A stretch of 64,000 bases of DNA, taken from positions 248,001-312,000 of the forward strand of contig NC_087378.1 of assembly GCF_963675165.1 (NCBI RefSeq). Direction: 5' to 3'. This stretch comes from Halichondria panicea. Its lineage: Eukaryota; Porifera; Demospongiae; Suberitida; Halichondriidae. The translations under genes and the position numbers were made by a program. Shown here piece after piece: positions 54,901-64,000 of this stretch; position 1 is the stretch's first letter; each line of letters begins with the position of its first letter. The notes beneath the pieces were generated by a model. That model was given only the letters and a program-made list of their open reading frames with translations, had not been told where the DNA came from and ran no database searches.

Positions 54901-57103
54901 TCAGAGTATGTGTAATATCCCAACTCAACCGTGTGTGTGTGTTGGTCTTATAGTGTATGAAACGTACACTCTTTCCCACTGTTTGTTAATGACTGTGTGT
55001 GTCCTCCCCCTGTGTGCAGTTTGAGAAGGGCAATGCAGAGTCTGAGGCACAACTGTTCTCTGTGCCTGACTTTATCGGGTTCGCTTGTCGTGAAGTGGCC
55101 AGTAAGATACGTGCCTCTGTGGCCTCACTACCATTTGAGCAGTTCCACAAGTACTCGAATGACATCATCCGTGCTGGAGTGTTTGGCAAGAGTGAGGAGG
55201 GGGAACTGAAAGAAGAGCTGATCTTCAATGCCAATAACCTGGTGAGCCCTCATTTACTAGTCGCCCTCTATATAAACCCTCCTGGGGAGATCTCAGTTAC
55301 TAGTCGCCCTCTATATAACCCTCCTGATGAGATCTCAGTCACTAGCCGCCTCTATATGAACCTTCCTGATAACTGTGTATACATAGACTGTGTTTCTATG
55401 TTTTCTCGTATGATAATTTTCTGATGTGTTGGGATAGAGTGTGCGGACTGATGTTGTCAACAAAACATGTTTACTCTCCCCTCAAGCCACAATAGTGTGG
55501 CCACTTGCTGACAGCTGTTGGTGTTCATTAAAATTCAATATTTGAACAAGGGTGTTCCTATTCATGAGCAGTGTTGTGGACATTTAGTGATCCCATTGTT
55601 GTATTGTGTTTAGGTGATCACCAACATTGATGTCCAGAGCATAGAACCAGTGGACCAACACATGAGAGACAGTCTCATGAAATCTGTGCAGATGGCCATT
55701 GAGATATCTACCAAGTAAGCTCAGCTATCCATTACATACTGTCTCCCCATCTAATAATTAGTTATGTGGTTATGTGTGGCAAATTGCAATTAGCAATGCC
55801 TCTATTGTAGTGTACATGTTCATGCACAATGTGCTTCTCATGTACACTGACCACGGCTTGTGTCAACATGTGTATCTATGTGCCCCCTAAGTGACTCTAC
55901 CACCATTACTCTCTTACACAGCTCTATTGAGCGGTTTGCCCAGCACGAGGCCAAGAGGACAGAGCAGAAGGCTAGAGGAGAGTTAGAGCGTCAGAAGCTA
56001 AATAATGAGAAGGAGGCAGAGGAAGCTCGCCACTTGCTGTTGAAGCTACAAGCTGTGGCATCTGCAGTGGAGTCCTCTGGACAAGCCAAGGCTGAGGCCC
56101 AGGCTCATGCTCAGAGGCTACTCATTGAGGGACAGAGTGCTATTGAGTGTGAGTGAGGTAGTGTGAACCTTGGAGCTTCCACTCTGACTCAGTACAAGGG
56201 CATAGTGCATGAATACAGGGACTAGTCATTGTGACAATGCTGTACTGATTGTGTGGTCGATTGTCTCGCTGGACTACTACATGTTGATAAGCAAATGTGG
56301 TCATGTTCTCATTAGTGTATTATTTATCACGCTATGACCATTGCTGGCTTCCATGTTTCACTCATAATTATTTGCAATTTTAGGCCATTGTGTGCTTTGG
56401 TGGGTGTGTTTAGAAAATAAACTAAATGTCCTTATCCCCCTTCCCAGTGGCTGAGTTGAGAGCTGAGGCTGCTCGAGTGGAGAATGAGGCAGAGTTGAGC
56501 TGCCAGTCTCAGGCCAGAGAGGCTGAGGTGTCCTTTATCAGGGAGCAGAACCAACTGGAGATAGCCAAGGCCAAGGAACTCAGTGACATTGAAGTAAGGA
56601 GTAATTAATAAGTCAGGGTACTGAATTTACAGCTGCTTGTAATTGTCTTAGTGGTAATCGGTTGTTAATTACATAATGATTGTGGGCGTCTGTTAGACCA
56701 TTGACTGTGTGTGTGTGTGTTTTGTGCAGGTGGGCAAGTTCTCTAAGATGGTAAGTGCTGTGAGCAAGCAGACCATTGCCCGCATTGCCATGGCTGGCCC
56801 AGAGGCTAAGGTGAGAGCATCCAACCATGACTTCCTCTGAGATTATACAGCTCATGTTTACTATTAGACTTAGTACTGCACTATCATTTTGTGGAGATCA
56901 AAGCATACAGACTTTATATCAACAATATACATACATACAACATGCAGTCAATCACACCTGTACACATACACACACACACACACCCTCAGCTCAAGATGCT
57001 ACAAGCCCTAGGCATTCAGAATGTTCTCATCACTGATGGCAAGAGCCCGGTCAACTTGTTCCAGTCCCCTCAAGGCATCACGCAAATGCCCGGACACTAC
57101 TGA
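51932..57103 (+). CDS. MVP: Major vault protein
   Basis: Starts at 51932 with [19 protein letters not shown], the conserved MVP N-terminus. The exons encode the series of structural vault repeats ([113 protein letters not shown]). The shoulder domain follows ([40 protein letters not shown]). Then comes the long cap helix ([20 protein letters not shown] onward, to ~56590) and the cap ring, ending in [16 protein letters not shown] is the 78-copy shell protein of vault ribonucleoprotein particles. It has about 18 exons with mostly short introns and is intact to the stop at 57101-57103. Confidence 0.96.
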
Positions 57104-57886
57104 GATATCGAGAGTAGCCAATTATAACGACTTAGGTTTTTTATCGTGTTTTTTAGTGATTGACTCTTCATAATTATAACGTTTTAGATCCTGTTGTGTG
57201 AACTCTCACAATGTTAGAGATTGTATAGTCTGAAATTATTTTTTTGTTGATGATTAATCATTGGCGATGTTGTATAATTATTATGAGCTGACAATGGCAA
57301 CTGATATGAATAGCTTGAACAGGTAAGCAAAAAGATTGTTCTAGAATAATCTAGTAAAAATTAAATGCTTCCCCCGCATTGGCTGATGCAATGCCTTTGG
57401 CAATGACTGTCAGCTTTCTGATTGGTGAACATCAAATTACGTCATCTGTTTACCTGAATTTTATATAAGCAGAGATCTTGGCAATAAATTTAATTTTTTA
57501 CTCTCGATTGATTTTGACTCGATTGAATTGTTGTTGGCCGTGCTGAGAAGCCTAGAGAGCTTATCGAGCTTATCTTGCCTGTATTGCAGGTACTGAAGGA
57601 CGCAAGCAGCTTTGAGACCATCCGAAGCCACCTCTTGGAACAGCAGCTCAGCTCACACTACTGTTGCTCCAAAAGTGAATGTTTGCGTGACTACTCCTCT
57701 CTCACCGGCCGGCTACTCTTACGCAGCCACTGACGACCCTGCAACTGTCTCTCACTTCCACTACGAATCACCACCAACCAACCGACGTTTGGCCAAACTA
57801 GAACTATAAAAAAATCATTAAAGTATAATTATTTCATCTTTTGAAGAATTTTACTGCACTCATTTTGCACACAGCAAGTTACAAGT
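57104..57886 (+). promoter_or_regulatory. PDCD4 promoter and probable 5' untranslated exon
   Basis: A strong set of RNA polymerase II promoter elements in correct order: ATTGG (inverted CCAAT) at 57378-57382 and 57421-57425, TTACGTCA (CRE/ATF type) at 57437-57444, and TATATAAG at 57462-57469. Transcription should start near 57490. A possible 5'UTR intron runs from tgcag|gtactg (~57591) to cacacag (~57875). An open frame of 65 codons at 57612 lies in this interval and is not supported as a gene. The left part is MVP 3'UTR. Confidence 0.6.
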
Positions 57887-60414
57887 ATGTCTTCGATGGA
57901 AGTCGACATTCCGCAGCAAGTAAATAGCTACAAATACTCTCCACCGACCAACGGTCATCATGTACATTTCGATACTGAGATCAAGGTTGTGAAGCTCGCC
58001 GCCACAAGCACAGCACCGCAGCAACGTCCCAAACACAAGTCTCGTAGGAGAGCCCGCGTTCCTAACCTTGAGCTGGAAGACGATGAGATGTCTGGTGTGA
58101 GCAGCACAGGCAAGCCCCCTTCCCCGTCCAAACTAAAGAAGATGGCTGACAAGGACCGTCATTCTCGCTCTGGCCGCAGGGGAAATCCTAAGAAAGGTGA
58201 GGGTTGTTGATGTAAGGACACCTTGAATTGTATTTTGACTTGCTGCAGTAATGTCTGACCATAGATGGTTGTGTTTTGTGTGGGTGCTGTAATGGTGATT
58301 GCCAAGTCATGTGTGTGTGCCTACTGTACAGGGGTGTAAGCTATTGATAGTCTCAGCTGGTAATCCCATTGTATAGGTGTAATCTAGCGTCAGTTGACAC
58401 CTCGAGTGGCAAATAGAGATACCTGTTATGATTGCCATTGGACACCCATTAGCAAACTTGCATGTTTACTGCATTGTCAGCACTGATAATGCATGGTCAA
58501 CATGGTGCAATGATTACGCTTGATTGTTGCCAATGTGCTGATGTTGTGCTGATGCCATTGTTGTGTTGTGTGTGCCACAGTTTGCAGGTGTGCTGTGAGG
58601 TAGAACTTTAGGTTACTGGTTACCTTTGAGAATTGAATTTTTGAGTGCTGGGTTAAATTCATTAGCCAGCTGCACCCAGTTCTATCTAATGATATTCATT
58701 TGTCATTTGAACTAGTGTGGCAGATTAATTAGTCCCTTGGTTGTTGTTTTAGAGCTTCTCACATTATCTGCACCCGATGAATGCCGGTGTTGTTTACTGC
58801 TAAATCCCGTTAAACTGGTTTGTCCAGATTTCTATCTGATAATTCCTTTGTGGGCTGACCACCATCACAAAGATCTCACTTCCCTTGTTTACATGTCTTA
58901 TGTTTATCAACAACAATTGTCTTTTCTCAGGTGGTGCTGGTGGCAAGGGCACATGGGGCAGTATCACTGATCAGATGTATGCTGACTCAACAACACAGGA
59001 TACTCATGACCCCAACTACAGCTCTGAGGATAATGATGAAGTAAGCAGTCCTATACAGTGACAAAGGACAAGGTGTTGATTGCTGTGATTATCTCCCTTG
59101 CAGACCACATATCTTGTGAGCAGCCCAACATCCCCTCAATTGAGCAGTGAGGAGTTTGAAAAGACAGCCACTGAAATATTCCTCGAGTACTTTGATCATG
59201 GTGATACTGGAGAGGTGGCCAACACTCTAACAGGGCTTTCCATTAAGAACAACAAGCATGAGGTGGGTTCTAAACATGTTGAATGTTGTGCATGGCTATA
59301 CTGCTATATACCTCCAGGTTATTCGTGTGGTTGTGAGCTTGGCTCTGGAGGAGAAAGATTCCAATCGCGAGAAGGTCTCTGTACTCATTTCTGACTTATA
59401 TGGACAAGTTGTGAACGGCCGTGAGGTGGCCAAAGGCTTTGAATTGGTTCTGTCTCAACTGGATGACCTCTCTCTGGACACTCCTGATGCTGCCACTGTA
59501 GTGGGCAACTTTATGGCTCGCTGTGTGGCTGACGATTGTCTACCTCCGGCCTTTGTCTCTAACTACCCTAAAGTTGACAACAAGAACACTTTGTAAGTGT
59601 AATGTTATTGTGCTACTTCAGTGTTGTCATCCTCCCCCTCCCTACAGTGATGCCATGAAAAGGGCCAAGCTCCTGCTGAGTATGAAACACAGCATTGCTC
59701 GCCTGGACAATGTGTGGGGAGTGGGCGGAGGTCAAAGGCCTGTCATGTTCCTCATCAACAAGGTAATTAATGATTATAATTATTCCATCAACCCTCCCTT
59801 ATTATTATATTATTCTGTACAGATGAACCTCCTGCTCAAAGAGTACCTCTCCTCTGGTGACTGTGTTGAGGCTATCCGCTGTCTCAGAGAGTTAGAGGTG
59901 CCCCACTTCCATCATGAGCTAGTCTATGAGGCCATTGTAATGGTCATGGAGAATGCTACTGAAGCTTGTGCTGAGATGATGACTGATCTTCTCCTGTACA
60001 TGTATCAGACTGGCATCATTTCCTCTGATCAGCTCACCACTGTGAGTTTTTGCACGTCTTTTTTCCAGCAATGTTTATGAATGCATGCCGTTTTTTTTGC
60101 AGGGATTTATGCGTGTGTTTAGTGATATCACTGACATTGTGTTGGATATTCCCAATGCTTACCACACTCTCAACAAGTTTGTGGATCGTGGAGTGGCTGC
60201 TGGTTTTGTGTCTCCCCAGCTTGCCATTGAGAGCCCCTCCAGGTATGCAGGTCAATAGCTGGTTCTGCCTTATAATTAATTGTATGGCTTAAGCTTATTA
60301 ATTTCCTAGTTTTCTTTTCTTGTAGTCACTGTGTCTGTTGTTTCTTTGTGCAGGGGCCGTAAGCGCTACGTGAGTGAGGGAGATGGTGGTGCTATCAAAG
60401 AGCCAGAAGATTAA
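57887..60414 (+). CDS. PDCD4: PDCD4-like translation inhibitor (two MA3 domains)
   Basis: Exon 1 (57887-58196) encodes a basic N-terminus with RPKHKSRRRAR and ends SRSGRRGNPKKG. After an intron of about 730 bp, exon 2 (58931 onward) continues GAGGKGTWGS; this joint reproduces the conserved PKKGGAGGKG(V/T)WG of vertebrate PDCD4. The first MA3 domain (FEKTATEIFLEYFDHGDTGE, VVSLALEEKDSNRE) and the second (MNLLLKEYLSSGDCVEAIRC, LEVPHFHHELVYEAIVMVME) follow. The C-terminus RGRKRYVSEGDGG matches the vertebrate Akt-site tail (RGRKRFVSEGDGG). PDCD4 binds eIF4A through its MA3 domains and blocks cap-dependent translation. In vertebrates it is degraded through a beta-TrCP phosphodegron; here the N-terminus has only EDDEMSGVSS in that position. 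AATAAA near 60657 is a likely polyadenylation signal. Confidence 0.96.
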
Positions 60415-61022
60415 AGCTAAATTCAACTGTTCCCAAACTGCTATTTTGAATATTTGACCCTGCCTGGTTACGAGTGTTTGTATTGATACATGATTATACG
60501 AACTGCTGCTGTATGTGCTGCTGTATGTGTGTATCGATCACCACCTATAAGAGGAGGTGTTAGCTAGAGTGTGTATGACATCTCATGCATTCATTTGTCT
60601 CGGTCACTGCCTTGATTCTGTCAATCCCAAACCATCCATCCATGTAAACTTTTGTAATAAAGTGAACCTATTCATGTGATAATGTGTACCTACTAAGCTA
60701 GAGACGCTTAATGCCAGGTATGACGCAGTCGCTAATAAAGATAAAAATAATTGATTAGGGGTTTTCCCTCTGATGTGCTATGATCTCGAAATTTAGTCGC
60801 CTCATAGAATTTCAACGGTTGGTAATGATCGCCAAAGGAATATAATTATCATGGTTGCCTACTTTTTGCTGACTGTGCAGAATGCGTGGTGTTGTAGGTG
60901 GGCGTGGCTGATTCTAGCTGAACTCCGAGCAATGCCTCCGGCAGCAACAACACAAATGCAGATTCTTTTCAAGTGGTGAAGCTTTCAAGAGACAGCTTGT
61001 GCAGCGGTCAAGTATCTAAGAG
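60415..61022 (+). other. PDCD4 3'UTR and 5' region of the CARD-ankyrin gene
   Basis: Contains AATAAAG near 60657 (probable PDCD4 polyadenylation signal). From ~60900 it is likely 5'UTR of the next gene, with a 15-codon upstream ORF (60932-60979, MPPAATTQMQILFKW). No other coding sequence was seen. Confidence 0.45.
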
Positions 61023-64000
61023 ATGGGTGTATGGTGGAGCAAAAGTCAGACTGGTAAGTTGTCTTTAGCAGGCTAGTACATGTCTGTAAAATTCATCACA
61101 TCGCTGCAATATTTATAATGACTTTTTACTTGGTTAGTTTATATGTAGCTGTGCATCTCTCATTGGTAGCTAGCTCACAGTAGTTATGGTATGCTTATAA
61201 GCAGCAGTATTAGTAATATGCTCAGCAGCCACAGGTCTCATGCAAACACCATTCATTTACATGCAGTATATGAGAAGATAGAGGCTGGCCTTCATGTGGA
61301 CCTTGAGGAGACTCTCATCTCCCCCCCTCCTGGCTGCGAGACAGAGTCATGGCTAGAGTACTCATTCAAGAGGGACATTGTCAGTGTACCCAGCTCCCTC
61401 AACGGCTCTTGGGTCGTACTAGATACCAATACTACAAACCACCTATTGCAATCCACCACACCACATGGCAGTACAGAACAACTACAGCATTACAGCAGCA
61501 CTGAGCAATCATACACAAGCTTAGAGGAAACATCGTACACCACCGTGCTGTCAGAAGAAGTCTCCTTGGAGGAGCTACAGTGTGAAACAAATAGTGAAAT
61601 GGAAAGTTCTCTATTGACCTCAACACCGAAACAGGAAGGCAGTCTAACATTGGCTGAGTTGGGTAAGGAAACAGTCTCTTCCTCTCTGTATTCATTAGGC
61701 TGTATTCACCCAGTTTGAATGGCTGCCTGCCTGCCTGGTTGTGGTGTAACATGCATTCAGCTGAGTAGGCATGCTGACATGGCTGTGTACCCCAAACAAG
61801 CGTATTTAATAACAAGTGTAATGTGTAATCAAAACATTACACATTTTTATATTGTGTATTGCAGTCTTTTAGTCTAGGTGTCCAGCTGTTGTCACCTCAT
61901 CATGATTGTTCATGTACACAGCTGTAGGGGAGTGTAGGGATGGCGTGTTTCTAGACACTGGGTCACTGCAGAGGACTCCAGTTCATTGCACCAAACCTTT
62001 CCGTACCAACAGAAGTTTAACCTTCAGTGGCACTGATTCACCTAGTAAGTTTGTCTGTACTTTTAGGGTAGTAGTACACTGATGTGGTACACTAGAAAGT
62101 ATGTTCTGGTTACTAATGTTGTTTATTTCTTTGCAGGACATTCCCTTTACTCTGGAGCCAGTGTGCTGTCCATGGGCAGACCATTCTCCCCAAACGGTGG
62201 TGAGTTGTGTTGCTTTGTCTTTGAGGTCAGCTGTTGGAAGTGGTCCATTTACCATGGGCTGTTTATCACTGCCATCAGATTGTGTTGACAGGAGCTAGAC
62301 ACTTAGTACAGTGCCTCTTTGCTTCTGTTGTGGCTATGGCTGCCACAAGGAATTCACCACTGTTATGTAAGGTGACCTGTTCTTCCCCCAGGTGACTGTC
62401 AGTCTCTCACTGCCTCCCTACTAGCCTTAAGCACCTCTTCTGAGAAAGGGCTCTTCATTTCCCGGCTCCTCCAGACCCATCAGACCACCCTCACACAACA
62501 GATAAGACCTAAGGATGTAGCCAAACAGCTCTACAACCTCGCAATCCTAGACACAGCTGAAATGAACAGAGCTAGGAGCAGTGCTTTAAACGAGACTGAC
62601 AGGGCTAAAGCTATTGTGCTGTATCTACAAAAGAAGCTTAGATACAAGCCAGAGCTCTTCTCTGATGTGTGTGCAGCTCTCAAGAAAGCTGGAGTGGAGA
62701 TCATTCAACAGATCAAAGGTTTGGTGTAGTTTACATCCTTACATGGCTGCCCTTTGTTGTGTCTGTGTCTCAGCTGTTGTATTGAGGGTATTGCTCTAAT
62801 GTAGCAAAGTGATAGGGTGTAGCACATGTTCCATTAGTTGCCAAATACTTCAGTTATTGACTAATCAAACTTTGTTTATAAATTAACACACTTAAATTTT
62901 CTACAGCTGAAGTTCGCAGCAGATATCCTGATGACTCTGACCTCACAAGGAGCATGTCTGTGCTTAGCAGAGCAGATCTTATGTCTTCTTGTGAGTTCCT
63001 AATTTGTACCATGTGTTGGTTTACAATAGAGGCCCACTGGAGGGTATAATGCTTCATTGATTGTGGTACACCATGTTTTGATAACAGCTGATCTGATAAC
63101 ACTGCAGATTGTGAGCCTTTATCATCCATTAGCAGCCAGAGCAGCGAACAACACTTGGAGAACACTGTAAGTACTTGTTGAGGGTCTTGTTATATTATGT
63201 TACATGCTTTTGTGTACAGGGCGTTTCCCTCGAGGAGGCTTGCAGAGATGGTCTCTTGGTAACAGCTAAGCTAATTATCTCCAAAGAAGTGTCTAGGAAT
63301 GTGAGTATCACTGTAGCCAGACTGCAATGCCTTACCACTAACCTGTCCAGAATGGCCCCACTCTCCTGTTAGAAGCGTGCAGACTAGAGGTGAATGTGTG
63401 TGTGCTCAATATGCTGCTCACTGAGGCCTCTCTGGACACCAACACCATCACTCAGGTACACACCTCGTGTGCATAGGACCAATCACCAGTATATGATAAT
63501 TATACCTACGTATACTATAGTATAACAGGACCCCACTCCACACTGCCACTGCTGCTCTCACACCCCAGACCTCCTCACAGGAACTACAGGTAATGTAACT
63601 ATATCAGACCAACTCCCACTGTATTGATGCCACCTCTCCACAGGCCCACCAGAACCAGCTCAGGCAACAGAGGATGAAAATTGAGAACCTTCTAAAGCAT
63701 GAAGCAGACCCAAGTGCTAAGGATGATGTAAGTCAAGTTTTATAATCCTTGTATTGCTTATCACTGGACTGTTTCTATATACAGGATGGCAACACTGTTC
63801 TCCACCTTGCTGCTCTGAGGAGAGACACTGAGACCGTGGCTATTGTCCTGAGATACAGTACTACTTGCATCGACCTCATCAATAAGGTGAGTATATATAC
63901 CTCATTGACTGTATCCATTGTATGACCTTTGCCCCCCCCCCCCCCTCCAGCGAGGCAACACAGTGCTTCACATTGCCTGTCATGAGGGTCTCACTGAACT
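61023..64000 (+). CDS. CARD and ankyrin-repeat protein, 3' end outside window
   Basis: Probable start at 61023 (MGVWWSKSQT; exon 61023-61053) joined in phase to 61267 (VYEKIEAGLHVDLEETLISP). Ser/Thr-rich exons follow to ~62200. The exon 62392-62719 encodes a CARD-like death-fold domain: LFISRLLQTHQTTLTQQIRP, then DVAKQLYNLAILD, AKAIVLYLQKKLRYKPELFS and ALKKAGVEIIQQIK. After another Ser-rich linker come ankyrin repeats: SLEEACRDGLLVTAKLIIS, GPTLLLEACRLEVN, TPLHTATAA, then DGNTVLHLAALRRDTETVAI and RGNTVLHIACHEG, cut by the window end. The exon after 63300 starts at 63351, since only that acceptor keeps the ankyrin frame. Around 63455-63535 the donor is uncertain. CARD proteins assemble signalling complexes in apoptosis and innate immunity; a similar adaptor role is inferred. 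The N-terminal ~170 residues match nothing I recognise. Confidence 0.7.

Noticed and set aside
57612-57809. 65-codon frame upstream of PDCD4
   Set aside because: No recognisable domain; lies in the probable 5'UTR intron. A weak resemblance (SPPTN) to the PDCD4 N-terminus is at chance level.

Overview
The window is nuclear DNA of an early-branching animal, most probably a demosponge. This is inferred from three things: very compact multi-exon genes with introns of about 50-400 bp, a purely metazoan/eukaryotic gene set (SMC3, beta-TrCP, KCTD9, MAEA, MVP, PDCD4, PBDC1, FAHD2), and a very large Calx-beta repeat protein of a kind typical of sponges. No species can be named from sequence alone. There are no rRNA genes, CRISPR arrays or bacterial operons.

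Layout. 73-1301 (+): C-terminal part of a GoLoco protein. 1829-5161 (+): MAEA, a GID/CTLH ubiquitin-ligase subunit, with a 743-bp (CA)n tract in intron 1. 5394-7467 (-): membrane-anchored esterase with a starch-binding-like domain, divergent from KCTD9 (7822-10564, +). 11115-14016 (-): beta-TrCP, divergent from PBDC1 (14542-15544, +). 15734-18686 (+): mucin-like single-pass membrane protein with two alternative transmembrane/cytoplasmic cassettes. 18904-33948 (-): giant secreted NIDO-EGF-SMB-Calx-beta protein, whose central part is a tandem array of near-identical 345-bp exons. 34599-50033 (-): SMC3. One SMC3 intron of about 7.8 kb holds, on the opposite strand, a tandem pair of intronless multi-pass membrane genes (one intact, one broken) and several transposon-like inverted repeats. 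50424-51728 (-): FAHD2-like hydrolase, divergent from the major vault protein gene (51932-57103, +). 57887-60414 (+): PDCD4. 61023-end (+): CARD plus ankyrin-repeat protein, cut by the window end.

The genes do not form one pathway. Two ubiquitin-ligase components (MAEA, beta-TrCP) and a BTB protein (KCTD9) occur together, and PDCD4 is a known beta-TrCP substrate in vertebrates, but this proximity is probably chance. The most striking material is (1) the Calx-beta exon array with a 6-unit, 2,438-bp higher-order duplication, (2) the nested tandem membrane-protein genes inside SMC3 with their transposon history, (3) the duplicated transmembrane cassette gene, and (4) a dense set of terminal-inverted-repeat elements, including a nest at 30766-31816 and a 1.24-kb palindrome at 42502-43742.

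Limits: splice sites were placed by eye from GT/AG signals, reading phase and recalled family similarity; no alignment or search was run. Several exon edges, particularly in the Calx-beta gene, SMC3 and the last gene, are approximate.
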